A stretch of 32,776 bases of DNA from DASQHW01 sp038209365 (GTDB lineage: Bacteria; Actinomycetota; Acidimicrobiia; IMCC26256; PALSA-610). The notes beneath the pieces are model-generated. The model was not told the origin of the DNA. It worked only from the letters and a program-made list of their open reading frames with translations, and searched no databases. The stretch covers positions 1 to 32,776 of the forward strand of contig JBBQXS010000049.1 of assembly GCA_038209365.1 (NCBI GenBank), written 5' to 3'. Within the stretch, counting starts at the first letter, position 1, and every line of letters starts with the position of its first letter. Both the position numbers and the translations under genes were made by a program. This document shows positions 14,599-25,346 of this stretch, one piece after another.

Positions 14599-16199
14599 TT
14601 CTGCACCCCTTCGGCCTGGACGCCCTCCGGCCCGAGGTTGCTCACCGGCGGCACCTTCAGGTCGCTGTGAGCCTCGACGTGCTCCACGAGCGCGCGGACC
14701 GTCGGCTGGAACCGGTCGAGCACGGGCTTCGGATACAGACCCAGGAACAGCGACAGACCGAGGAGAGGCACCACCGTGACGAGCTCGCGGATGCCGATGT
14801 CCGGCGTGGCGCGGTTCGCCTCGTCGGGTTCACCTGTGAACGCGCGTTGCACCGCCCACAGCATGTAGACCGCCGCCAGGATGACGCCGGTGGTCGCGAC
14901 GACGACGTACCAGCGTGACGTCAAGAACGCGCCGAGGAGCGCGAGGAACTCACCGACGAAACCGGAGAATCCCGGAAGGCCGATCGACGCGAACGTCGCC
15001 GCGACGAACAGGCCGCCGAACACGGGCACCGCCTTCCACAAGCCGCGGTAGTCGGTGAGCTCGTACGTGTGGCGGCGGTCGTAGAGCATGCCGACGAGCA
15101 AGAAGAGTGCGCCGGTGGTGAGCCCGTGGGAGAGCATCGTGAACAGGCCACCCGTCACTCCTTGGCGCGTCAGGGCGAACGTGCCGAGCACGACGAAGCC
15201 GAGGTGCGCCACCGACGAGTAAGCGATGATGCGCTTCAGGTTGGGTTGCATCGCGGCGACGATCGCGCCGTAGGTGATGCCGATGACCGCGAGCACGAGC
15301 AGTACGGGCGCGAGGTCGACCGCCGCCTGCGGGAAGAACGGGATCGCGAACCGCAAGAAGCCGTAGGTGCCGATCTTCAGCATCACGCCGGCCAGCACCA
15401 CCGAACCGGCGGTCGGCGCATCGGTGTGGGCATCAGGCAGCCACGTATGGAACGGGAACAGCGGCACCTTCACCGCGAAGCCCGCTGCGAACGCGCAGAA
15501 CAGCCACTTCGCGGTTGCGCCGCCCACGTTTGCGGAGGCCCAGTCGGTCAACTTCGGCACGTCGAAGGTGAGCACGTGGCCGGGCGCACGCGCGTACAGG
15601 TACGCGACGCTGAGGATGCCGACGAAGAGGAACGCCGAGCCGGTCATCGTGAACAGGAAGAACTTCATTGCCGCATAACGGCGATTCCCGTGGCCCCAGC
15701 CCGCGATCAGGAAGTACATCGGCACGAGCACGAACTCGAAGAACACGAAGAACACGATCGCGTCGAGAGCGAGGAACACGCCGATCATCGCCGCCTCGAG
15801 GAGGAGCATCCACACCGTGAAGGACTTCGCCTTTTCGATGCGCGCCGACGCGAGCAGACCGATCGGCATGAGCAGCGCCGTGAGCATCACCATGAACAGC
15901 GAGATGCCGTCGACGCCGAGCGTCCAACGGATCCCGAGCGTGCCGATCCACGAGTGGCTCTCGTACAGCTGGTAGCCCGACTCGGTGGCACCGGTGCCGA
16001 ACTGCGTGAACAGGAACAACGACATCGCGAAGACGGCCGCGCTGGTGACATAGCCGACCGCGCGGACGACTTCCGGCCGGCGGTGGGGCACACACAGCGC
16101 GAGCAGCGCGCCTGCCGCGGGCACGAACACGAGGGCGGTCAGCAGCGGGAAGCCCAGCGTGGACGGTGTCGGCACGACGGGTGCGACGTCGGCGAGCAT
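14595..16199 (-). CDS. nuoM: NADH-quinone oxidoreductase subunit M, locus 2
   Basis: This 534-aa antiporter-like proton-pumping subunit shows Glu155 (FFVFFEFVLVPMYF), Lys245 (GFAVKVPLFPFHTW), the lysine of LKIGTYGF and the glutamate of GFVGEF. The frame stays open far upstream inside nuoL; the family-like N-terminus and the TGATG overlap with the nuoL stop place the start at ATG 16199. The C-terminal tail of about 35 residues after the last membrane segment is hydrophilic. Confidence 0.96.
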   Translation of the reverse strand: MLADVAPVVPTPSTLGFPLLTALVFVPAAGALLALCVPHRRPEVVRAVGYVTSAAVFAMSLFLFTQFGTGATESGYQLYESHSWIGTLGIRWTLGVDGISLFMVMLTALLMPIGLLASARIEKAKSFTVWMLLLEAAMIGVFLALDAIVFFVFFEFVLVPMYFLIAGWGHGNRRYAAMKFFLFTMTGSAFLFVGILSVAYLYARAPGHVLTFDVPKLTDWASANVGGATAKWLFCAFAAGFAVKVPLFPFHTWLPDAHTDAPTAGSVVLAGVMLKIGTYGFLRFAIPFFPQAAVDLAPVLLVLAVIGITYGAIVAAMQPNLKRIIAYSSVAHLGFVVLGTFALTRQGVTGGLFTMLSHGLTTGALFLLVGMLYDRRHTYELTDYRGLWKAVPVFGGLFVAATFASIGLPGFSGFVGEFLALLGAFLTSRWYVVVATTGVILAAVYMLWAVQRAFTGEPDEANRATPDIGIRELVTVVPLLGLSLFLGLYPKPVLDRFQPTVRALVEHVEAHSDLKVPPVSNLGPEGVQAEGVQK

Positions 16200-18139
16200 C
16201 AGAACCTCGCCTGCGTCGTCACGTAGACCAACAAGGCGACGGTGCCGAAAACGATCGCGAGCGCGTAGTTCCTGACGAGCCCCGTCTGCACACGGCGCAG
16301 CCCCCGACCGCCCTCCCGCGCCAACCCGCCGACGCCGTTCACTGCGCCGTCGATGATCGAGTGGTCGATGCCGACGCTCAGGAGACGAGCGAACGCCGTG
16401 ACCGGTCCGCTGACGAATCGCGCCAGACCGACGTCGAGGTAGTACGCGTTCGCAAGCACGTTCGCGAACCCGCCGAGGCGTTCGGCGGCGGGGTCGGTGC
16501 CGTCCGCGTTCAGGCCGTTGAGATAGAGCGCCCGACCGACGACGATACCGACGATCGCGAACGCGAGCGCAAGCGTCGACAGTGCGAACGCGCCGCCGAA
16601 GGACGAGATCTCGGGCGCGGGCGCGTCGGCGAGCACCGGTTCGAGCCACGAAGTGAGGAACTCGAGGTGAAGTTTGGTGAACGGGAGACTGATGAGACCG
16701 CCGACCATTGACAAGCCCGCCAGCGCGATCAGGGGCACCGTCATCGTCCACGGCGGTTCGTGCGGCTCGTCTTCTACGGCCACGGGCGCGTCGCTCTCGC
16801 GCCAGCGCTCGTGGCCGTAGAAGACGAGGTACACCTGCCGGGTCATGTAGAACGCGGTGAGCAGTGCACCCACGAGGCCGACCGCCCAGAGCGCGTACGA
16901 GCCGTCGAAGTAGGCGCGGGCCAGGATTTCGTCCTTCGCCCAGAAACCCGCCAACGGGAACACACCTGCGATCGCGAGCCAGCCCACCACAAAGGTTCCG
17001 GCGGTGATCGGCATGTACTTGCGCAGGCCGCCCATGCGACGCATGTCCTGCTCGTCGTGCATCCCGTGGATCACCGAGCCCGCGCCGAGGAACAGCAGTG
17101 CCTTGAAGAACGCGTGCACGATCATGAGGAAGATCGCGGCGGCATACGCGCCGACGCCGGCCGCGAGGAACATGTAGCCGAGCTGGCTGATCGTCGACCA
17201 TGCGAGCACGCGTTTGATGTCGTTCTGCACGAGCGCCACGGTCGCCGCGAAGAGCGCGGTGATCGCGCCGACCCACGCCACCACCGTGCCCGCGTGATCG
17301 GAGAATTCGAAGAACGGATGGGCACGCACGACGAGGAAAACCCCCGCCGTCACCATCGTCGCGGCATGGATGAGCGCCGACACCGGTGTCGGGCCTTCCA
17401 TCGCGTCCGGGAGCCAGATGTGCAGCGGCAACTGCGCACTCTTTCCGATCGCCCCGAGGAACAGCAACAGCGCGATCGCGGTCACGGTGGACTGCGAGAG
17501 GCGTGCGGCGCCACCCATCTGCGAGTAGTCGAGCGATCCGACCTTCGAGAAGATCAGGAACATTGCCAGCATGAAGCCGAAGTCACCGACACGGTTGGTG
17601 ACGAACGCCTTCTTGCCGGCAACCGCAGCAGCATTGCGCTCGAACCAGAACGAGATCAGCAGGTAGGAGCAGAGGCCGACGCCCTCCCACCCGAGGAACG
17701 TGAGCAGGAAGTTCGACCCGAGCACGAGGACGAGCATCGACGCCGCGAACAGGTTCATGTACGCGAAGAAGCGTGGGTAACGCTCGTCGCCGTGCATGTA
17801 CCCGATCGAGTAAAGGTGGATCAGCGTGCCGACACCCGTGACGAACAGCGTCATCGTCGACGACAGAGGGTCGACGAGGAACCGGAAGTCCGCGCGAAAG
17901 CCTCCCGACTCGATCCACGTGAAGCCGTCGCTGACGTTGTGACGCTGATCGGGCGGCAGGGATCGCAGCGCGAAGAACGCGATCACCGACGCGAGGAATG
18001 CGAGCGCCATCATCATCGTGGCGAGCCAGCCCGCCTTCGGCTCGCCGATCCGCTTGCCGAACAGCAGGAGGATCGCCGCGCCCACCGCCGGGAGCACCGG
18101 GATCACCCATGCAAGATCGAGCACGTCGCGGGCGGTCAT
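16199..18139 (-). CDS. nuoL: NADH-quinone oxidoreductase subunit L, locus 2
   Basis: NuoL of the 14-subunit complex, 646 aa. Visible residues are Glu152 (GWEGVGLCSYLL), Lys233 (GAIGKSAQLPLHIWLPDAM) and Lys402 (FWAKDEIL). The C-terminal part contains the lateral amphipathic helix and a last membrane segment (YALAIVFGTVALLVYV). The loop that is His-rich in the locus 1 copy is short here (residues about 442-465). The start is ATG 18139, 16 nt after the nuoK stop. Confidence 0.97.
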   Translation of the reverse strand: MTARDVLDLAWVIPVLPAVGAAILLLFGKRIGEPKAGWLATMMMALAFLASVIAFFALRSLPPDQRHNVSDGFTWIESGGFRADFRFLVDPLSSTMTLFVTGVGTLIHLYSIGYMHGDERYPRFFAYMNLFAASMLVLVLGSNFLLTFLGWEGVGLCSYLLISFWFERNAAAVAGKKAFVTNRVGDFGFMLAMFLIFSKVGSLDYSQMGGAARLSQSTVTAIALLLFLGAIGKSAQLPLHIWLPDAMEGPTPVSALIHAATMVTAGVFLVVRAHPFFEFSDHAGTVVAWVGAITALFAATVALVQNDIKRVLAWSTISQLGYMFLAAGVGAYAAAIFLMIVHAFFKALLFLGAGSVIHGMHDEQDMRRMGGLRKYMPITAGTFVVGWLAIAGVFPLAGFWAKDEILARAYFDGSYALWAVGLVGALLTAFYMTRQVYLVFYGHERWRESDAPVAVEDEPHEPPWTMTVPLIALAGLSMVGGLISLPFTKLHLEFLTSWLEPVLADAPAPEISSFGGAFALSTLALAFAIVGIVVGRALYLNGLNADGTDPAAERLGGFANVLANAYYLDVGLARFVSGPVTAFARLLSVGIDHSIIDGAVNGVGGLAREGGRGLRRVQTGLVRNYALAIVFGTVALLVYVTTQARF

Positions 18140-18155
18140 GGTCGCCTCATCCCCT

Positions 18156-18473
18156 TTAGCCCTTCAGGAGGTCGACGTCGTCGGCCGTGACATCCTGTCG
18201 GCGCCGGAAGATGGCCACGATGATCGCCAGACCGACCGCCACTTCGGCGGCCGCGACGACGAGCGTGAAGAACACGATCACCTGTCCGCTGATGTCGTTG
18301 AGGGCCCGGGCATAGGCCACGAACGTGAGGTTCGAAGCGTTGAGCATCAGCTCGATGCACATGAACATCACCAACGTGTTGCGCCGGACCAGCAACCCCA
18401 CACTGCCGATCGTGAATAGGATCGACGCGAGCACGAGGTAGTACGTCGGTGTGACGTCGATCGCGCCGATCAC
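18156..18473 (-). CDS. nuoK: NADH-quinone oxidoreductase subunit K, locus 2
   Basis: NuoK of the E-channel, 105 aa with three membrane helices. The conserved glutamates are in MCIELMLNASN and AAAEVAVGLAI. The start is GTG 18473, overlapping the nuoJ stop as GTGA; no ATG precedes the first helix. The C-terminal RRRQDVTADDVDLLKG resembles the NLDDVETLKG tail of the locus 1 copy. Confidence 0.95.
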   Translation of the reverse strand: MIGAIDVTPTYYLVLASILFTIGSVGLLVRRNTLVMFMCIELMLNASNLTFVAYARALNDISGQVIVFFTLVVAAAEVAVGLAIIVAIFRRRQDVTADDVDLLKG

Positions 18474-19018
18474 GCGTCTGGCTCCGCTGCGTCCGCACGA
18501 ACCGGTCGCTGGCCGCTGCGCCGGGCGAGCACCACGCCACCGACCACGGCGATGACGAGCAACACGGCAGTCATCTCGAACGCCCACACGTAGTCGGTGA
18601 ACAGGCTGCGCGCGAGCCGCTCCACGTTGCCGGTCCGGGGCGGATCGAGGGCGCGCCCGGACGGTGCCACCCCGGTCGTCCAGTGTCGGCCCGCGAGCAC
18701 GATGATCTGCACGGCCACCAACACGCCCAGCACCACCGCGGCGGGACGCTGGAAGCGGCGGGGGTCGGTCAGGCGCTCGTGCCGGTCCACACCGAGCAAC
18801 GTGATCACGAACAGGAAGAGCACCACGATCGCGCTCGCGTAGACGACGATCTGGATCGCCGCGACCAGTGCCGCGTGCAGCTGGAGGAACAACACCGCGA
18901 CACCGACGAGCGTCACGAGCAGGTACAGCGCCGAGTGCACCGGATTGCGCGCGAGGATCACGCCGAACGCGCCCACGAGGATCACCGCGGCGCACACGAA
19001 GAACACGGCGGCTTCCAT
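18470..19018 (-). CDS. nuoJ: NADH-quinone oxidoreductase subunit J, locus 2
   Basis: NuoJ, 182 aa, five membrane helices, with the third-helix motif IQIVVYASAIVVLFLF. I chose ATG 19018 (MEAAVFFVCAAVILV) because the 30 in-frame residues upstream are charged and overlap the intergenic gap and the end of nuoI. A polar loop of about 30 residues separates helices 4 and 5. It lies 16 nt after the nuoI stop. Confidence 0.95.
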   Translation of the reverse strand: MEAAVFFVCAAVILVGAFGVILARNPVHSALYLLVTLVGVAVLFLQLHAALVAAIQIVVYASAIVVLFLFVITLLGVDRHERLTDPRRFQRPAAVVLGVLVAVQIIVLAGRHWTTGVAPSGRALDPPRTGNVERLARSLFTDYVWAFEMTAVLLVIAVVGGVVLARRSGQRPVRADAAEPDA

Positions 19019-19034
19019 CCCTATGGCTCCGCCA

Positions 19035-19679
19035 TCAGCTGTAGGGGTCCTTCTGATCGAAGTGCGGCTCTCGGTCCTCCACACCCTCCACGCGGTCGCT
19101 CTGCCCACGCTCGGGCGGCCGCACGCCGAATCCGAGCTCGCCCGACCAGCTCACGACGCCCTCGTAGGCCGCCGACCCGGACGGTGAGGTGGCACGCACC
19201 CACGCGCTCGTGTCGTCGTCCTCGTTGCCGAGCCACAGCTCCCACGGCAGCCGCTTGGCACGACCCTTGTCGTCGACCAGGAGCTCGTCCTTCGTGTAGA
19301 TCGCATCGTTGCGGTCGGTGAAGGAGAACTCGAACAGCTTCGTCTCGGTGATGGCCTCGGTCGGACACGCCTCCACGCACAGGTCGCAGTGGATACAACG
19401 GAGATAGTTGATCTCATAGACGAAGCCGTACCGCTCCCCCGGCGACACGGGCTCGTCGATGGGATTGTCGGCGCCCCGCACGTAGATGCACCGCGCCGGG
19501 CACACGCCGGCGCACAACTCGCACCCGATGCACTTCTCCATGCCGTCCTCGTAGCGATTCAGGACATGGCGGCCGTGCGCGCGGATCGGCTTGGGATGCT
19601 TCTCGTGGGGAAATTGCGTCGTCAGGCGCGGCTTGCCCATCTGCCGCAAGGTGACGAGGAAACCGGAGAGTCGACCCAT
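19035..19679 (-). CDS. nuoI: NADH-quinone oxidoreductase subunit I, locus 2
   Basis: NuoI carries N6a and N6b: Cys50, 53, 56, 60 (CIGCELCAGVCP) and Cys95, 98, 101, 105 (CIHCDLCVEACP). The protein is 214 aa, longer than the 160-aa copy of locus 1, mainly because of a C-terminal tail of about 60 residues rich in Gly, Ser, Asp and Glu after WELWLGNEDDD. Such tails occur in some actinobacterial NuoI. The start is ATG 19679, which overlaps the nuoH stop as TGATG. Confidence 0.96.
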   Translation of the reverse strand: MGRLSGFLVTLRQMGKPRLTTQFPHEKHPKPIRAHGRHVLNRYEDGMEKCIGCELCAGVCPARCIYVRGADNPIDEPVSPGERYGFVYEINYLRCIHCDLCVEACPTEAITETKLFEFSFTDRNDAIYTKDELLVDDKGRAKRLPWELWLGNEDDDTSAWVRATSPSGSAAYEGVVSWSGELGFGVRPPERGQSDRVEGVEDREPHFDQKDPYS

Positions 19680-20893
19680 CAGCGGAATTCCTCGAGCCGC
19701 TCGCCCGACTTCGGGATGGCGGCGAAGAGCATCAGCCACGCGAACACGGCGATGCCTGCGGTCACCAACGCGGTGACCACGAGATTCCAGTCCTGATCCT
19801 TGCCGACTTGCAGCGCAGCGGTGACGAGCACCCACAGGATCGCGATCTCGATCAGCCACTTCCATCCGAGGGCCATGAGACGGTCGTAGCGCATGCGGGG
19901 CAGCGAGGCGCGCACCCACACGGTCGCGAAGAGCAACGCGAGAACCTTCACGAGGAACCAGAAGACCGGCACGATCCAGGTGTTCACGAAGCCGCTGTTC
20001 GTGCCGATGCCCGGCCCGGCGGGGCCGCCGAGGAACAAGGTGACCGCGATCGCCGACATGGTGATCACGTTCATGAACTCGGCGAGGTAGAAGATCGCGA
20101 AGCGTATGCCGGTGTACTCCGTGTTGAAGCCGCCGACCAGCTCCTGCTCGGCTTCGACGAGGTCGAACGGCGGGTGATTCACCTCGGCGGTCGCCGCGAT
20201 GAGGAAGATCCCGAACGCGACGACGGTGCGGGGCCAGTACGCGTCGGAGACGATGGTGTGCCAGCTCGTGCCCATCTGTGCGTGCACGATCTCATGGGTC
20301 GACAGTGAGTTCGCCTGGATGAGGACGGCGAGTATCGCGAGGCCGAACGCGGCCTCGTACGACAACAGCTGGGCCGACGCGCGCACCGACCCCAGCAGCG
20401 GATACTTCGATCCCGACGACCACCCCGCGAGCATCACGCCGTAGACGCCGAGGCCCGACATCGCCAGGATGAACAACGCGCCGATCGGCAGGTCGGCCAC
20501 CTGGAGGAACGTGCGGTGCCCGAGGATCGACACGGTGCCGTCCGAGGGACGGCCGCCGATGGGGACGACACAGAACATCAAGAACGCCGGCATGATCGAC
20601 AGGTACGGCGCAAGCCGGAAGACCGGGCGGTCGGCGGAGCTCGGGATCGACTGCTCCTTGAAGAACAGCTTGACGCCGTCGGCGAGCGTCTGGAGAACGC
20701 CGTACGGGCCCGCGCGGTTCGGCCCGATGCGGTTCTGCATGTCCGCGATGACCTTGCGCAATCCCCAGATGTAGAGCAGCACCGCGAGGAGAAGCATCAC
20801 GAACGCGGCGACGACCTTGATGAGGACGACGAAGAACACCGACCACGTGACCCCGCCGTTGAACAGCGGGTCGAGCGCGAGCACGCCTTTCAC
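19679..20893 (-). CDS. nuoH: NADH-quinone oxidoreductase subunit H, locus 2
   Basis: NuoH builds the quinone tunnel. The 404-aa protein has the standard first loop MQNRIGPNRAGPYGVLQ and the loop HPPFDLVEAEQELVGGFNTEY. The start is GTG 20893, overlapping the nuoG stop as GTGA. The C-terminal end continues for about 50 residues past the usual end of NuoH and contains another likely membrane helix (LVVTALVTAGIAVFAWLML). Such an extension also fits actinobacterial homologues from memory. Confidence 0.96.
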   Translation of the reverse strand: MKGVLALDPLFNGGVTWSVFFVVLIKVVAAFVMLLLAVLLYIWGLRKVIADMQNRIGPNRAGPYGVLQTLADGVKLFFKEQSIPSSADRPVFRLAPYLSIMPAFLMFCVVPIGGRPSDGTVSILGHRTFLQVADLPIGALFILAMSGLGVYGVMLAGWSSGSKYPLLGSVRASAQLLSYEAAFGLAILAVLIQANSLSTHEIVHAQMGTSWHTIVSDAYWPRTVVAFGIFLIAATAEVNHPPFDLVEAEQELVGGFNTEYTGIRFAIFYLAEFMNVITMSAIAVTLFLGGPAGPGIGTNSGFVNTWIVPVFWFLVKVLALLFATVWVRASLPRMRYDRLMALGWKWLIEIAILWVLVTAALQVGKDQDWNLVVTALVTAGIAVFAWLMLFAAIPKSGERLEEFR

Positions 20894-23558
20894 CTGATCG
20901 ACTCCACCCGCAGATCCGTGACCGGCGATGCGGCGTCGATCAGCAGGGCCGGCCCTTGTCCGTCGGCGGTGAAGTCGAACCGTGCCGTACCGGCGGGAAC
21001 CCCCGCGTCCGGCTCGAGCACGACCACTTGCGAGCCCCGCGCCGCGGTGATGCGCACCTCGCTGCCGTGCGCCGCCCCGATCCGGCCGGCATCGTTCGGG
21101 TTGACCCGCAACACGCCCGCCGCGGGCGTCAGCCGGGCGAGCACGGGGGTCTCGACGACGATGCGGCTTCGGTCATAGAGCGTGCGGCCCGCCACGAGTC
21201 GCAGAGCGTACGCGTCGCGGCCCGGCGTGTCGGTGCTCGATGGTGTCGCGTCCCAGACGTGCAGCGCAGGCACGTCGGGTTCGGCCGCGGCCGCCGCGGC
21301 CCGCGTCGCGGCTTCGAGCACGCGCGCGGCCGTCTCCGGATCGTCCTGCGGATCGCCGGCGCCGGGCGCGATCGGCTCGAAGCCGGCGCCGCTCCCTTCG
21401 ACCGCGTTCGTCGAATCGGCCGGCACGACGCCCTCGACCTTGATCGGGTCCCAGCTGGTGCCGTGGCCGTCGTCGGCCAGGATCGACAGGTCGCGCGCGC
21501 GGAGCACGAGCTCGTCACGGTGCTCGCGCAGCGGCACGACGACACCGTCGCGAGCTCGCTGCATCAGCTCCGCGCTCACGCCCGCAAACGCGGGCGCCAC
21601 CTCGCCCAGCGCGTCGGTGACCTCGTCGACGGTCGCGAGGTCGATCTCGTGACCGAGCCGGGCCGCCAGCTCGATCGCGATGCGCCAGTCGTCCATCGCG
21701 GTGCCTTCGGGCGCGACCTTGCGACCCAGGCGCTGGACACGACCCTCGAGGTTGGTCGCGGTGCCGGCCTTCTCACCCCAGAGCGTGCACGGCAGGAACA
21801 CGTCGGCGCGTTGGGTGGACGCGGACAAGAACGCGTCGATCGCGATCACCGTGGGGACCATCATCAGGGCCTCTTTGGCGAGCGTTGCGTCGGGGAAGTC
21901 CGCGATCGGGTCCGCGCCGAGCAGGATCAGCACGTCGATCTTGCCGTCGGCGGCCGCCCGGAGGATGCCTTCGGCGTCCAGGCCGCGCTCCTCGGGCGCC
22001 GCCCCCCACCGGCTCGTGAACCAGTCGTGCGCATCGTCCAGCGTGACGCGGCCGGGAAGGAACCCCGGTGTGAGGCCGGCATCGATCGCGCCGTGCACGT
22101 TGTCGCGTCGCAACGCGGAAAGGAATCGGGTGTTCGGGCCGGCGAGGGTCGCCGCACTTGCGACGACCGCGTCGGGACGCGCCGCGAGGTTCGCCCGCCC
22201 GACGATCACGACGACCGGCCCATCACGACCCTCGCCCGCATCCTCGATCTGCCCGCGCACATGCGACGGGAGCGGCTCTCCGGGCACCGGCCGGGCGACG
22301 ACATTCGCATGGCGAGAGAGCTTGTGCTCGACCGGCGCGCAGTCGACGAGCGGCACACCGAGCTCCATGACGGCACGCCGCACGCGCAGGGCGAGCACCG
22401 GAACCTCCTCTTCGAGATCGCCGGCGAGCAGCACGATCGCGCTCGCACGGTCGATGTCGGCGATCTCCGCGCGGGGCATCCCGAGCACGAACTCGGCCGG
22501 CAGCCCGTCGCCCATCTGCGCGTCCACGTGGTCGGTGCCGATCACACCCTTGGCGAGCATCGCCCACGCGTACGCGTCTTCGTTCGTGCCGCGCGCGCCT
22601 CCGAGCAGCGCGATCGCATCTGCGCCCCTGATCCGAGCCGAGCGAATGTGCTCGGCGGCTGCGTCGAGCGCGTCCGGCCACGAGACTTCCTTCAGCTCGC
22701 CGGCCGCGCGCACCTGTGGCTCACGGATGCGGCTGTCGGCGTGGATCCATTCGATCCCGTAGCGACCCTTGTCGCACAGCCAACCGTGATTGACGGGCTC
22801 GGAATCCACCCCGAGCAGGCGGACGAGCCGATTCGAAGACGACTGCAGCGCGCCCCGGCAGTGCATCGCACAGGTCGTGCACGACGTCTCGACCGTCGAG
22901 AGGTCCCACGGCCGGGCCCGGAACCGGTACTGCGTCGCGGTGAGCGCGCCGACCGGGCAGATCTGCACGGTGTTCCCGGAGAAGTACGAGTCGAATGGCT
23001 CGTTCTCGAAGTTGAGCACCTGCGTGTGCTCGCCCCGGTCGACGAAGTCGATCAGCTTGTCGCCCGCGATCTCGTCGGCGAAACGCGTGCAGCGCGCGCA
23101 CTGGATACAGCGCTCGCGGTCCAGCAACACCAGCTCCGAGAGCGGGATCGGCTTGGGAAAATGGCGCTTCTCCTCGACGAAGCGCGACTCACCGGGACCG
23201 AAGGCCAACGTCTGGTCCTGCAGCGGACACTCGCCGCCCCGGTCGCACACCGGGCAGTCCAGGGGGTGGTTGATCAGCAGGAACTCGAGGACGCCGTCTT
23301 GGATCTTCTTCACCTTCTCGTTCTGCGAGTGCACGACCATGCCGTCGGCGACCGGCGTCGTGCACGCGGGCGGGAAGCCCCGCACGCCTTCGATCTCCAC
23401 GAGGCACATCCGGCACATGCCGACCGGCTTCATGCGCTCGTGCCAGCAGAAGCGCGGGATGTAGATCCCGTGCTCCTGCGCGGCCTTGATGACAAGCTCG
23501 CCCGGCGGCGCCTCGAAGGACACACCGTCGACGGTCACGGTCAGCGTGGTCTTCTCAC

Positions 23559-23562
<4 letters not shown>
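20890..23562 (-). CDS. nuoG: NADH-quinone oxidoreductase subunit G, locus 2
   Basis: NuoG is the 75-kDa-type subunit of the NADH module, 890 aa. All cluster ligands are visible: N1b by Cys39, 50, 53, 67; N5 by His99, Cys103, 106, 112; N4 by Cys152, 155, 158, 202; and N7 by Cys228, 231, 235, 263. N7 is present only in some bacteria, such as Thermus and E. coli, and is off the main electron path. A molybdopterin-oxidoreductase-like domain follows from about residue 280, and the C-terminal part is Ala-rich. The start is GTG 23562, which overlaps the nuoF stop as GTGA; the frame remains open upstream within nuoF. Confidence 0.97.
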
Positions 23563-24852
<1,290 letters not shown>

Positions 24853-24860
<8 letters not shown>

Positions 24861-25344
24861 CGTGGGCTCCGGAGACGGTACGCGGCGTGCGCGCGCCGTT
24901 CTTGTACTCGTCGACGATCTCCTCCGCCGACGACGGTGTGACGCGCTCGTGGAACTCGTAGTTGACCTGCAACGCGGGCGCGCCGCCGCACGCGGCGAGG
25001 CACTCCACTTCCTCGACCGTCACGTCGGCGTCCGTCGCGTAGCGCGCCTCGAGGTGCTCGAAGATCTCGGGACCACCCGTCACCAGACACGTGACGTTCG
25101 TGCACACCGAGACCACGAGCCTCCCGCACGGACGCCGCTTGAACATCGTGTAGAAGGAGCACGTCCCGAGCACGTCGGCGGCGGTCACGCCGGCGAGCTC
25201 GGCGATCTCCTGCATCGCCTCGTCGGTCAACCATCCGTCCTGGTCCTGCGCGAGGTGCGCGAGCGGAAGAATCGCCGACTTCGGTCGCGGATAGCGCGCG
25301 ACGATCTCCTCGGCGCGGGCCCGGTTGCTCGCCGTGAACGTCAT
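24853..25344 (-). CDS. nuoE: NADH-quinone oxidoreductase subunit E, locus 2
   Basis: NuoE is the thioredoxin-fold 24-kDa-type subunit carrying the [2Fe-2S] cluster N1a. The ligands are Cys81 and Cys86 (VCTNVTCLV) and Cys115 and Cys119 (ECLAACGGAP). The 163-aa length is normal. The start is ATG 25344, 2 nt after the nuoD stop; the frame is open far upstream, inside nuoD. Its stop overlaps the start of nuoF by 8 bases. Confidence 0.97.
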
Positions 25345-25346
25345 CG

